Positions 7,579 through 16,506 of a stretch of 64,000 nucleotides of DNA are shown here, piece after piece. The notes below the pieces were generated by a model, which worked only from the letters and a program-made list of their open reading frames with translations, was not told the origin of the DNA and did not search any database. The number at the start of each line of letters is the position of its first letter. Position 1 is the stretch's first letter. The stretch comes from Bacteroidales bacterium (lineage in GTDB: Bacteria; Bacteroidota; Bacteroidia; Bacteroidales; JAGOPY01), in NCBI GenBank assembly GCA_017991835.1, contig JAGOPY010000002.1, positions 271,662 to 335,661 of the forward strand, read 5' to 3'. Both the position numbers and the translations under genes were made by a program.

Positions 7579-9030
7579 ATGAAAAGGCTCAATTTCCGGT
7601 TGCTGGTCTATTTGGCCGGCCTGATCCTGCTGATCGAAAGCGGCTTTATAATGGCTTGCATTCCGGTTTCCCTGATTTATTCGGGTGGGGACTTCAGTGC
7701 ACTGGCTTTATCGGCCGGGATTACAGGATTATTTGGCGCGATATTTTTCTTTTATAATCGGAAGAGGGTAAGAAAAACACCCGGGATCAGGGAAGGATTC
7801 CTGGCGGTTACCATGACCTGGCTTCTGATCTCCGTATTCGGATCACTTCCTTACATTATTCATGGTTCGATTCCAAATCCGGTGGATGCCTGGTTTGAGA
7901 CTGTCTCCGGTTTCACAACTACGGGGGCCTCCATTTTGACCGATATTGAAGTGGTACCCAGGGGTCTGCTTCTCTGGAGAAGCCTGACCCACTGGATGGG
8001 AGGGATGGGGATCATCCTTATGGTTATCGTGGTGCTGCCCTCCCTGAAAGTCGGGGGAGTTTATCTTTTCAGCGCCGAAGCTTCCAAGATCAGCCTGGAT
8101 GACATAAAGCCCAGGGTTGTGGATACCGCCAAAAGATTCGGTGTTATTTATATTGTTCTGACGATAGCCGAAATTATTTTGCTGACTATTGGTGGGATGC
8201 CGGTTTTCGACAGTGTCTGCCATTCATTTGCGACGATTGCCACGGGAGGTTTCGGGACAAAAAACAGCAGTATTGCGAATTATTCCGTTTATATTCAATA
8301 TGTTATTATAGCTTTCATGTTCCTCTCCGGAATCAATTTCACCCTTCATTTTTTAGTGTCGAAAGGGGAGATAAGGAAAGCAATTCGAAATGAAGAATTG
8401 AGGTTCTATACCCAGATCACACTGGCCATTACCCTGATAATTTTCGTGATTCTTTATTTCAATGGAACCTCTCTGCATAAAGCCTTTAGAGATTCATTGT
8501 TCCAGGTGGTATCAATCATCACCTGTACAGGATTTGTTACGGCCGACTACCTGCTCTGGCCAGCGGCCGGCTGGTTTATGATCTTCCTGACCATGTTCGT
8601 CGGAGCCTCTGCCGGATCCACCGGTGGAGGGATCAAGGTCATCAGGCACCTGCTGATGGTTCGTAATTTGCGAATGGGTCTTAAGACATTTTTGCACCCA
8701 AGGGTTATATATGGCGTAAAATACCAGGGGAACCTGGTATCGAACGAACTTCTCCGGTCTGTCATTGCCTTTTACATTTGGTATCTTATTGTTTTCTTTT
8801 TCAGTTCATTACTAATGATGATCATTGGGGTTGATTTTCTATCATCTATCGGTGGAGTGGCAACCAGCATGGGCGGTATAGGCCCGGGTTTGGGAACTGT
8901 GGGGCCGGCGAGTAATTTTCACTACCTTCCTTCTTTAGCTAAGATTTTACTTACATTTGACATGATTATTGGCCGGTTAGAGATATACGCGTTTCTTGTT
9001 CTTTTTTCCCCGGCCTTCTGGAAACGGTGA
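7579..9030 (+). CDS. trkH: TrkH/KtrB-family potassium uptake channel subunit
   Basis: A 483-residue membrane protein with the four-fold MPM repeat layout of the SKT family. Selectivity-filter segments are visible as SGFTTTGAS near residue 115, ATGGFGT near 223, TCTGF near 317 and SMGGIGPGLG near 435. SAGSTGGGIKVIR near residues 345-357 is the usual TrkH signature before the fourth pore segment. It imports K+ driven by the ion gradient and normally needs a TrkA/KtrA nucleotide-binding partner, which is not in this window. It follows the two NhaD-like permeases by 63 bp and precedes the phosphate pair, so this stretch is devoted to ion homeostasis. Confidence 0.93.
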   Translation: MKRLNFRLLVYLAGLILLIESGFIMACIPVSLIYSGGDFSALALSAGITGLFGAIFFFYNRKRVRKTPGIREGFLAVTMTWLLISVFGSLPYIIHGSIPNPVDAWFETVSGFTTTGASILTDIEVVPRGLLLWRSLTHWMGGMGIILMVIVVLPSLKVGGVYLFSAEASKISLDDIKPRVVDTAKRFGVIYIVLTIAEIILLTIGGMPVFDSVCHSFATIATGGFGTKNSSIANYSVYIQYVIIAFMFLSGINFTLHFLVSKGEIRKAIRNEELRFYTQITLAITLIIFVILYFNGTSLHKAFRDSLFQVVSIITCTGFVTADYLLWPAAGWFMIFLTMFVGASAGSTGGGIKVIRHLLMVRNLRMGLKTFLHPRVIYGVKYQGNLVSNELLRSVIAFYIWYLIVFFFSSLLMMIIGVDFLSSIGGVATSMGGIGPGLGTVGPASNFHYLPSLAKILLTFDMIIGRLEIYAFLVLFSPAFWKR

Positions 9031-9074
9031 TATTTATTTATAGATAACCCTCAAAGAAACTAAAAACCAAGAAT

Positions 9075-9722
9075 ATGAGTATCAATACATTTTTTCAGAA
9101 ACTGGTTCCAAAGGATAAAAAATTCTTTCCCATGTTTGAATCCCAGGCCGATCTGATTGTCGTGGCTGCGGGAAAGCTCAACGAAATATTTATCACAAAT
9201 GACCCTGAAAGACATGCTGTATTGATCCGTGAAATAAAAGATCTGGAAAATCAGGGGGATGAAGTGGCTCACCAGATCTTTGATGAGCTGGATAAAACAT
9301 TTATCACGCCTTTCGACAGGGAGGACATACACCAGCTTACCTCAACCCTCGATGATGTCCTCGACTTTATCAATGGTTCAAGCCAGAGAATCAGGTTATA
9401 CCGGTTAAAAACATTTCCCGCCGAATTTGTGCGGTTTTCTTCGGTTTTATTAAGCGGAGCCAACGAAATCCGTAGTGCGGTACGTGAATTGTATAATCTT
9501 AAACGGCCCGAGATGATCAGGCAGGCCTGTATCAGGGTCAATGAGGTGGAAAACCAGGCGGATGACCTTTATCATTTTGTGATTTCGGATCTTTTTGAGA
9601 ATGAGAAGGATGCTATCGAACTGATCAAGAAAAAGGAGGTTCTGCAAACGATGGAACGGGCCAGCGACCGGATGGAAGATGTCGCTGATGTTTTAAAAAC
9701 CATTATTATTAAAATGGCTTAA
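9075..9722 (+). CDS. DUF47/PhoU-like accessory protein of the Pit transporter
   Basis: A 215-residue, largely helical soluble protein of the DUF47 (PhoU_div, YkaA/TIGR00153) family. Acidic helix motifs such as EIKDLENQGDEVAHQIF (near residues 55-71) and RVNEVENQADDLYH (near 153-166) are the two E-x-x-x-D metal-binding repeats of PhoU-type helical bundles. FDREDIHQLTSTLDDVLDFI is the most conserved family stretch. Members are nearly always encoded beside a PiT transporter, as here (10-bp spacing), and are thought to control its activity. Cytoplasmic. Confidence 0.92.
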   Translation: MSINTFFQKLVPKDKKFFPMFESQADLIVVAAGKLNEIFITNDPERHAVLIREIKDLENQGDEVAHQIFDELDKTFITPFDREDIHQLTSTLDDVLDFINGSSQRIRLYRLKTFPAEFVRFSSVLLSGANEIRSAVRELYNLKRPEMIRQACIRVNEVENQADDLYHFVISDLFENEKDAIELIKKKEVLQTMERASDRMEDVADVLKTIIIKMA

Positions 9723-9732
9723 ACCGGACCAC

Positions 9733-10728
9733 ATGCTTTCAGTTGTCATTATTGCCATTGTCATTGCCCTGTTATTCGATTTCCTTAACGGGATGAATGA
9801 TGCAGCCAATTCTATTGCGACAGTTGTTTCGACCAAAGTGCTACCCCCGCTGGTGGCAGTGGTATGGGCGGCTTTTTTCAACTTCGCCGCTGTGTTTTTC
9901 TTTGGTGTGCATGTGGCCACCACGATTGGTAAAGGGATAGTCGAACCGGCCATCATCAATGAGTTTGTTATCCTTGCCGCACTGATCGGATCCGTCGTTT
10001 GGGTCTACGTATGCACAAACCTGGGCCTGCCGATCAGTGTATCCCATGCCCTGATCGGCGGATTAATAGGCCCGGCTCTTGTCATCGGCGGGAAATCTGT
10101 CCTGGTCTCTTCCGGGATAATTAAAGTTGCTTTATTCATCGTTTTATCACCCCTTATCGGCCTGATTCTAGGATATTTCCTGATGATCCTGACAATGCTG
10201 GCTTTTCACTGGACCTCCCCAAGGAAAGTGGATCACCTGTTCAGGGGTTTGCAGCTGGTTTCTTCGGCGATTTTCAGTATTGGACACGGGACAAATGATG
10301 CACAGAAAACAATGGGTATCATTTCGGTACTGCTGTTCAGTACAGGCCGGCTGGGCCCCGAGTTTCATGTGCCAACATGGGTTATAATAGCCTCATATTC
10401 GGCAATTTCTCTTGGCACCCTGGCTGGTGGGTGGAAAGTGATCAAAACCCTCGGATTAAACCTGACTGCACTGAAACCGGTTCATGGATTTTGCGCTGAG
10501 ACGGCTGGAGCCATAACCATTATTGGAAGTTCTCTTGCCGGGATCCCGGTAAGTACTACTCATACAATTACCGGTTCAATCATGGGAGTCGGAATGACCC
10601 GCAGGCTTTCCGCAGTAAGGTGGGGTGTGGTCGGGAAGATAGTCATGGCGTGGGTATTTACAATTCCCGGGACCATAGTGCTGAGTGCCGGACTATACTA
10701 CATCATCTCCTTATTCCTGAATAATTAA
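9733..10728 (+). CDS. pit: Low-affinity inorganic phosphate transporter (PiT family)
   Basis: A 331-residue membrane protein with both inverted PiT signatures: FDFLNGMNDAANSIAT near residues 16-31 and SIGHGTNDAQKTMGI near 182-196, each with the G-x-N-D core. GLPISVSHALIGG and GIPVSTTHTITGS are the paired conserved loops that follow each half. It imports phosphate, usually as a metal-phosphate complex, with H+ or Na+. It is co-transcribed with the DUF47 gene in front. The gene ends 32 bases before the convergent lpxA, and I see no hairpin terminator in that gap. Confidence 0.94.
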   Translation: MLSVVIIAIVIALLFDFLNGMNDAANSIATVVSTKVLPPLVAVVWAAFFNFAAVFFFGVHVATTIGKGIVEPAIINEFVILAALIGSVVWVYVCTNLGLPISVSHALIGGLIGPALVIGGKSVLVSSGIIKVALFIVLSPLIGLILGYFLMILTMLAFHWTSPRKVDHLFRGLQLVSSAIFSIGHGTNDAQKTMGIISVLLFSTGRLGPEFHVPTWVIIASYSAISLGTLAGGWKVIKTLGLNLTALKPVHGFCAETAGAITIIGSSLAGIPVSTTHTITGSIMGVGMTRRLSAVRWGVVGKIVMAWVFTIPGTIVLSAGLYYIISLFLNN

Positions 10729-10760
10729 AATAAGGACAAGCGACTAACGACTAATTAAAG

Positions 10761-11561
10761 TCACTCCTTGTTATTGCTCAGCAGGCTGGTATATCCTTTC
10801 ATGATCCCCCGGGTCGAGCGCGAGATAAACGTCAGGATCTCATCCCTTTCGGGTGTGGCTGGGACATCGGCTTCGATGATGTTGACCGCCTGTGAAACAT
10901 TGTAGTTTTTCCGGTAGATGATCCGGTAGATTTCCTGTATCTGGCTGATTTGTTCATTGGTAAAACCCCTGCGTCGTAATCCGATGGAGTTAACTCCGAC
11001 ATAGGAGAGGGGTTCACGGGCTGCTTTCGTATAGGGAGGAATGTCTTTACGAGCCATACCGCCACCGGAGATCATGGAATGGGCGCCGATCTTAACAAAC
11101 TGGTGAACAGCCGCCAGGCCACCGACAATGGCGAAGTCGTCTATTTCAATGTGACCGGCAAGCGTTGCGGCATTGGCCAGGATCACATGGTTTCCGATAA
11201 TGCAGTCGTGAGCGACATGCACATAGGCCATCAGCAGGCAATTATTCCCGATCACCGTTTTATAACTGGCTTTTGTTCCACGGTTTACCGTAACAAATTC
11301 ACGGATCGTTGTATTGTCACCGATATGGACCGTGGTATCTTCCCCGTCGAATTTAAGATCCTGTGGAATGGCTGAAATAACGGCTCCGGGAAATATCCGG
11401 CAATTCTTACCGATCCGGGCCCCTTCCATGATCGTTGCATGGTGCCCGATCCAGGAACCTTCCCCGATCTCCACATTTTTTTCAATAGTAACGAAAGGGT
11501 CGATAATGACATTATTGGCAACTTTTGCCTGTGGATGAACGTAAGCTAACGGCTGGATCAT
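10761..11561 (-). CDS. lpxA: UDP-N-acetylglucosamine acyltransferase
   Basis: 266 residues, the usual LpxA length. It transfers a 3-hydroxyacyl chain from acyl carrier protein to UDP-GlcNAc, the first step of lipid A synthesis, in the cytoplasm. The N-terminal two thirds are hexapeptide repeats forming a left-handed beta helix. YVHVAHDC holds the catalytic His, and GLAAVHQFVKIG is a conserved family stretch. The C-terminal helices begin near GLRRRGF. The ATG overlaps the stop of lpxC-fabZ by 4 bases, so translation is probably coupled. It is the last gene of the lpxD - lpxC/fabZ - lpxA set. Confidence 0.96.
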   Translation of the reverse strand: MIQPLAYVHPQAKVANNVIIDPFVTIEKNVEIGEGSWIGHHATIMEGARIGKNCRIFPGAVISAIPQDLKFDGEDTTVHIGDNTTIREFVTVNRGTKASYKTVIGNNCLLMAYVHVAHDCIIGNHVILANAATLAGHIEIDDFAIVGGLAAVHQFVKIGAHSMISGGGMARKDIPPYTKAAREPLSYVGVNSIGLRRRGFTNEQISQIQEIYRIIYRKNYNVSQAVNIIEADVPATPERDEILTFISRSTRGIMKGYTSLLSNNKE

Positions 11562-12979
11562 TTCTTCGGGTTTGCAATATTATTAGTTCCTTTTTCTACG
11601 ATGGAAGCCATCATAACTGCTTCCATCACCACTTTATTTCCGACATAAGCAACACCTTCCATATGGGCAATGCCTCTTCTGATCGGGCCGGCCAGTTTCA
11701 GGTCGAAAATAAGGGTATCGCCCGGAACGACCTTCTGGCGGAATTTTACCTGGTCGATTTTCAGGAAAAGGGTCGTATAGTCCTGTGGATTAGGTACTGT
11801 GCTTAAAACCAGCACACCGCCGGCCTGGGCCATCGCCTCGACCTGCAATACGCCCGGCATGACCGGTTCATCCGGAAAATGACCTTCAAAAAAGGGTTCA
11901 TTCATGGTGACATTTTTCACCCCGATTACCCGCGTTTCAGTCATTTCAATAATTTTATCAATCAGCAGAAACGGCGGCCGGTGAGGTAAAATATTCTTGA
12001 TCTGGTTGATGTCAAGAATCGGCGGCTTGTTTGGATCATACAAAGGTGCCTGTGACATTTTTTTATCTTTAAGTAGTTGTTGCCTTATGAGTTGCGCAAA
12101 TTTTGCATTGGCCGTATGTCCCGGCCTGCGCGCTATGATATGAGCTTTTATGGGCTTTCCGAGCAACGACAGATCGCCGACCACATCCAGTAATTTATGC
12201 CGGGCCGGTTCATTCTCAAAATGGAGTTCAAGGTTGTTTAAAATACCTTCATTCAATACCTCCACCGAAGGTTTATTGAACAATTTAGCCAGCCTGTTGA
12301 GCTCATCCTGGCTTACAGCCCTGTTTACAAATACAATGGCATTATTGAGATCACCCCCGCGGATCAACTCGTTTTTCAGCAAAAATTCAAGCTCATGCAA
12401 AAAAACAAAGGTCCTGCACATCGAGATTTCCCTGCGGAAATCCTCAATGTTTTCCATGATCGCGTATTGTGCGCCAAGGACCTTGGTTTCAAAATTGATC
12501 ATCGTAGTGACTTTGAACCTGGGGTAGGGCATTGCCACCATCTCGATCTTATTCTCCGGCTCTTCATAAAAAACAGGTGTCCGGAGCTCAAGATATTCCT
12601 TCAGGGCGGGTTGTTCCTGGATGCCGCACTCGTCGAGGGCTTCTAAAAAATACCTTGAGCTGCCGTCCATAATGGGGGTCTCAGCCTGGTCTACTTCGAT
12701 GATGATATTGTCGATACCCGATCCGGCTACGGCAGCCAGTACATGTTCGACGGTTTGCACCTTGGCCCCGTTGCTCGCAATGCTGGTGCCCCGGGCCGTA
12801 TCCACCACATTTTCAACAACGGCTTCAATCTCAGGCCGGCCATCCAAATCTACCCGGACAAATCTCCTTCCGTAATTAATTGGGGCTGGCCTGAAAGTCA
12901 GATTCACCTCCTGGCCCGTATGCAATCCGACTCCGGCAAGGCTGACCGGTCTTTTTATTGTTTTTTGATTTTCTGTCAT
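11558..12979 (-). CDS. lpxC-fabZ: Bifunctional LpxC deacetylase / FabZ dehydratase
   Basis: 473 residues that fuse two enzymes, as is standard in Bacteroidota. Residues 1 to about 305 are LpxC, the zinc-dependent UDP-3-O-acyl-GlcNAc deacetylase and committed step of lipid A synthesis. His79 lies in TVEHVLAAVAG, and the later zinc/catalytic region is DVVGDLSLLGKPIKAHI...GH. From about residue 330, FabZ begins with ILPHRPPFLLIDKI and carries the catalytic GHFPDEPVMPGV helix with its His and the downstream Glu. FabZ dehydrates 3-hydroxyacyl-ACP, the same pool that LpxA and LpxD draw on, so the fusion balances fatty acid and lipid A flux. The gene lies 44 bp downstream of lpxD. Confidence 0.96.
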   Translation of the reverse strand: MTENQKTIKRPVSLAGVGLHTGQEVNLTFRPAPINYGRRFVRVDLDGRPEIEAVVENVVDTARGTSIASNGAKVQTVEHVLAAVAGSGIDNIIIEVDQAETPIMDGSSRYFLEALDECGIQEQPALKEYLELRTPVFYEEPENKIEMVAMPYPRFKVTTMINFETKVLGAQYAIMENIEDFRREISMCRTFVFLHELEFLLKNELIRGGDLNNAIVFVNRAVSQDELNRLAKLFNKPSVEVLNEGILNNLELHFENEPARHKLLDVVGDLSLLGKPIKAHIIARRPGHTANAKFAQLIRQQLLKDKKMSQAPLYDPNKPPILDINQIKNILPHRPPFLLIDKIIEMTETRVIGVKNVTMNEPFFEGHFPDEPVMPGVLQVEAMAQAGGVLVLSTVPNPQDYTTLFLKIDQVKFRQKVVPGDTLIFDLKLAGPIRRGIAHMEGVAYVGNKVVMEAVMMASIVEKGTNNIANPKK

Positions 12980-13023
12980 AACTAGCCGGTAAAATTAACA
13001 TTTCTTCCCGTTCGCGATCCGGA

Positions 13024-14049
13024 TCATTCCTTGTTAAGCCGCTTTTCGAGTTCGTCGATTCTTTTAACGATCTCGGGAAGATTTTTGAAATGGACGAGGG
13101 CGCGGCGATGAATGGAAATATCTATGGCCGGGGAACCCATGCTGATAGAGCCTTCTTTCAGGTTGCCCGAAACGCCTGATTGAGCTCCGATCTTTACATC
13201 GTCGCCGATATTGAGATGCCCCACAAATCCGACCTGCCCCGCAATCATACAGTTCTTACCGATCTTTGTTGATCCGGATATGCCTGTTTGTGCAGCAATA
13301 ACCGTATTCTCGCCAATCTCTACATTGTGCGCAATCTGGATAAGATTGTCGAGTTTGGCCCCTTTCCGGATAATGGTCGATCCCAATGTGGCCCGGTCTA
13401 TCGTGGTGTTGGAGCCAATTTCAACATTGTCTTCAATGACGACATTGCCGATCTGGGCTACTTTCTTGTAATTCTTATCCTGCTGCGGTGCAAACCCGAA
13501 CCCGTCCGCCCCGATGACCACCCCGCCATGGATGGTGCAGTTGCTTCCGATAGAGTTATCGGAATACACAATGACGCCGGCAAATAAAGTGGTATGGCTT
13601 CCGACTTTCACATTATCACCCAGGAAAACATGGGGGAAAATCTTTGTATTGTTTTCAACCACAACATTTTCGCCTATAAAAGCAAATTCACCGATATAAA
13701 CATCCTGACCGATTACTGCCGACTTGGAAATAAAAGCCAGGGAGGAAATCCCTTTCTTCTCATTCCTGATCTGGTTATACAGCTCCAAAAGTTTGGCAAA
13801 TGCGGTATAGGCGTCATCAACACGGACCAGGGTGGCTGATACCGGCTGGTCGGGAATAAAATCCCGGCTCACGATGATAATGGATGCTTTCGTAGTATAA
13901 ATGTACGGGGTGTACTTTGGATTGGCAAGAAATGATAACGTTCCCGGTTCTCCTTCTTCAATCTTTGATAGCCTGCTGATCTTTACGTCAGGATTACCTT
14001 CTGTCTGTCCTCCCAAAACAGCAGCTATCTGGCTGGCTGAAAACTCCAT
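13024..14049 (-). CDS. lpxD: UDP-3-O-(3-hydroxyacyl)glucosamine N-acyltransferase
   Basis: 341 residues. The N-terminal uridine-binding domain (about 1-100, with [11 protein letters not shown]) precedes a left-handed beta-helix acyltransferase domain. The catalytic His is in [14 protein letters not shown], followed by [12 protein letters not shown]. It adds the second 3-hydroxyacyl chain in lipid A synthesis, after LpxC. It is the first gene of the minus-strand lipid A set and is divergent from porX across 174 bp. CAAAGGTA at 14090-14097 reads TACCTTTG on the minus strand and could be a -7 element, but no TTTG lies at the right distance, so I do not list it as a promoter. Confidence 0.95.
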   Translation of the reverse strand: MEFSASQIAAVLGGQTEGNPDVKISRLSKIEEGEPGTLSFLANPKYTPYIYTTKASIIIVSRDFIPDQPVSATLVRVDDAYTAFAKLLELYNQIRNEKKGISSLAFISKSAVIGQDVYIGEFAFIGENVVVENNTKIFPHVFLGDNVKVGSHTTLFAGVIVYSDNSIGSNCTIHGGVVIGADGFGFAPQQDKNYKKVAQIGNVVIEDNVEIGSNTTIDRATLGSTIIRKGAKLDNLIQIAHNVEIGENTVIAAQTGISGSTKIGKNCMIAGQVGFVGHLNIGDDVKIGAQSGVSGNLKEGSISMGSPAIDISIHRRALVHFKNLPEIVKRIDELEKRLNKE

Positions 14050-14223
14050 GCGGATCGGATTTATTTGAAAACAATGTTTTTAGGTGGGGCAAAGGTATTA
14101 AAATTATAAATTTGAAGGCCTGTTTGTCGAAACCACTTTTCACGGATAATTCATCATCTGAACAATAAATATCTATTATTTTCATTTCTTAATATAAGTC
14201 TTTATTCTAAATAATATTAAAGC

Positions 14224-15777
14224 ATGGATAAGATAAGAATTCTCTGGGTTGATGATGAGATTGAAATATTGAAACCACACATTCTTTTTCTTGAACAAAA
14301 AGGGTATGAAGTGGAAACTTCCAATAATGGGGATGATGGACTGGAAATGATCCTTAACCGTTATTATGATATCGTTTTTCTGGATGAGAATATGCCCGGA
14401 CTGACCGGGATCGAAACTCTGGAAAGGATCAAAACCCGTTATCCGAACCTGCCTGTAGTTATGATCACCAAGAGCGAAGAGGAATCGATCATGGAGGATG
14501 CCATCGGTTCGAATATAGCGGATTTCCTGATCAAACCGGTTAAGCCCAACCAAATACTCCTGAGCCTGAAAAAGAACCTGGAGAATAAAAAGCTATTCAG
14601 CGAAAAAACCACTTCTATTTACCAGCAGGAATTCAGGAATATAAGTATGGATATATCCAATAATCCGGATTATTCCGGATGGATGGATATTTACCGCAAC
14701 CTGACCCGGTGGGAACTGGAGCTGGAGAAATCGAATGACGCCAGTATGCAGGAGGTTCTTCAGCATCAGAAAAGCGAGGCAAACCAGGTTTTTTCCAAAT
14801 ATGTGGAGAACAATTACCTTAACTGGATTAACGGTCGTTCGCGGACCTACCCGGTTATGTCGCCTAATCTGTTTAAAGACAAGGTCTTTCCATTGCTTGA
14901 CAGCAATGAGTCACTGTTCGTGATCCTTATTGATAACCTGCGGTACGATCAGTGGAAGGCTATACAGCCGATACTTGAGGAATATTTCAGGATCGACAGG
15001 GAAGAGATGTACTACAGCATTCTTCCGACGACAACGCAATATGCCCGGAATGCATTATTTGCAGGCCTTATGCCCCTGGAGATCGAGCGCAAGTACCCCA
15101 AATACTGGGTTGCGGAAGAGGATGAAGGGACCAAAAACCAGTTTGAGGCGGAATTACTGGGTGAATACCTGAAGAGGTATGGGCGTGATATCAAATATTC
15201 CTACAATAAAATCCTTAACCTGACCGCCGGCCGGAAGCTGGTGGAAACTCTTCCTAACCTGATGTCGAACAAGCTATCTGTGATCGTTTACAACTTTGTA
15301 GACATGCTTTCCCATGCCCGGACCGAGATGGAGATCATCAGGGAACTGGCGGATGATGAAAAAGCCTACCGGTCGCTGATGGTTTCGTGGTTTAATAACT
15401 CTCCGTTGCTCGATGTTATTAAATACCTGGCAGAAAAGAAGGTAAACGTAGTTATTACTACCGACCATGGTTCTGTCAGGGCTCAGGATCCGGTTAAAGT
15501 GATCGGTGATAGGAATACGACGACCAATCTTCGGTATAAATCGGGCAGAAGCCTGAACTACAGCCCGAAAGAAGTATTCGAGGTGCGTAATCCGCATGAT
15601 GCATATCTTCCCAGGACCAATGTCAGCTCGTCTTTTATCTTTTGCCGGAGAAATGATTTCTTCGCTTATCCCAACAACTATAATTACTATGTGAATTATT
15701 ACCGGAACACCTTTCAGCACGGCGGGATCTCTCTCGAGGAGATGTTGGTGCCTGTTGCTTATCTCAGGGCGAAATAG
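14224..15777 (+). CDS. porX: PorX, response regulator with PglZ phosphodiesterase domain
   Basis: 517 residues. The N-terminal receiver domain (about 1-120) has the acidic pair D10/D11, phospho-acceptor D54 in FLDENMPG and Lys in FLIKPVKP. A helical linker follows. The C-terminal PglZ domain (about 205-510) has an alkaline-phosphatase fold with visible metal-site segments ILIDNLRYDQ, TTQYARNALFAG (Thr nucleophile), ITTDHGS and QHGGIS. PorX is the response regulator of the PorXY system that controls type IX secretion in Porphyromonas and relatives, and it cleaves oligonucleotides. At least four T9SS cargo genes lie in this window; the histidine kinase PorY does not. The ATG follows an AT-rich leader. 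Confidence 0.95.
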   Translation: MDKIRILWVDDEIEILKPHILFLEQKGYEVETSNNGDDGLEMILNRYYDIVFLDENMPGLTGIETLERIKTRYPNLPVVMITKSEEESIMEDAIGSNIADFLIKPVKPNQILLSLKKNLENKKLFSEKTTSIYQQEFRNISMDISNNPDYSGWMDIYRNLTRWELELEKSNDASMQEVLQHQKSEANQVFSKYVENNYLNWINGRSRTYPVMSPNLFKDKVFPLLDSNESLFVILIDNLRYDQWKAIQPILEEYFRIDREEMYYSILPTTTQYARNALFAGLMPLEIERKYPKYWVAEEDEGTKNQFEAELLGEYLKRYGRDIKYSYNKILNLTAGRKLVETLPNLMSNKLSVIVYNFVDMLSHARTEMEIIRELADDEKAYRSLMVSWFNNSPLLDVIKYLAEKKVNVVITTDHGSVRAQDPVKVIGDRNTTTNLRYKSGRSLNYSPKEVFEVRNPHDAYLPRTNVSSSFIFCRRNDFFAYPNNYNYYVNYYRNTFQHGGISLEEMLVPVAYLRAK

Positions 15778-15786
15778 GGGAAGGGA

Positions 15787-16491
15787 TCATTCCTGGTTTA
15801 ACAGCCGTATCGTATGGCACGCAACCAGGGCTGCAGTTTCGGTGCGCAGGCGGCAATCGCCGAGCGAAACGCACTGAAAACCACGTTCTGAAGCCAGCTT
15901 CAGTTCCTGTTGACTGAAATCGCCTTCGGGCCCGATCAAAATGACAGTATGGGAATCCTTTTTGTAGGCTCTTTTTAATGAAAACTGATTTTCTCCTTCG
16001 AGATGGGCGATAAATCGTCCATCCGGATGATCCCGGGCGATAAATTTGTTGAAATCGGTCAATTCGTTCAGCTTCGGTCTGTAAGCTTTGTAAGACTGCT
16101 TCATGGCAGCCGTGATCACTTTCTCAAGGCGTTCACTCCTGAGCTGCCGGCGTTCGGAATGGTCGCACACCAGCGGGGTGATCTCATCAATACCGATCTC
16201 AGTAGCTTTTTCCAGGAACCATTCCATGCGGTCAATATTTTTTGTCGGGGCCACGGCAATATGCACATAGCCGGCCATGCGCCCATAGGCTTCTTGTTTT
16301 CCGGTAATCTCAACGGTGATCCTTTTGCTTTTTGAGTCGACGATCCTGGATTCATAAAGGTTTCCCAATCCGTCTGTCAGATGGATCACATCGCCTTCGC
16401 TAAGGCGGAGGACCATTTTACAATGGCGCGATTCTTCTTCATCGAGGGTATATAGGCCGGCAGTTACGCCGGGCGCATAGAACAGGTTCAT
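15787..16491 (-). CDS. rsmE: 16S rRNA m3U1498 methyltransferase
   Basis: 234 residues, the usual RsmE length. An N-terminal PUA-like domain (about 1-70, MNLFYAPG ... SRHCKMVLRLSEGD) is followed by a SPOUT methyltransferase domain. The trefoil-knot SAM site is visible in LIGPEGDFSQQEL and SLGDCRLRTETAAL near the C-terminus. It methylates U1498 of 16S rRNA in the assembled 30S subunit using S-adenosylmethionine. It is convergent with porX (9-bp gap) and lies directly downstream of the large T9SS gene (15-bp gap). Confidence 0.94.
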   Translation of the reverse strand: MNLFYAPGVTAGLYTLDEEESRHCKMVLRLSEGDVIHLTDGLGNLYESRIVDSKSKRITVEITGKQEAYGRMAGYVHIAVAPTKNIDRMEWFLEKATEIGIDEITPLVCDHSERRQLRSERLEKVITAAMKQSYKAYRPKLNELTDFNKFIARDHPDGRFIAHLEGENQFSLKRAYKKDSHTVILIGPEGDFSQQELKLASERGFQCVSLGDCRLRTETAALVACHTIRLLNQE

Positions 16492-16506
16492 ATCGGTACG
16501 ACTGAA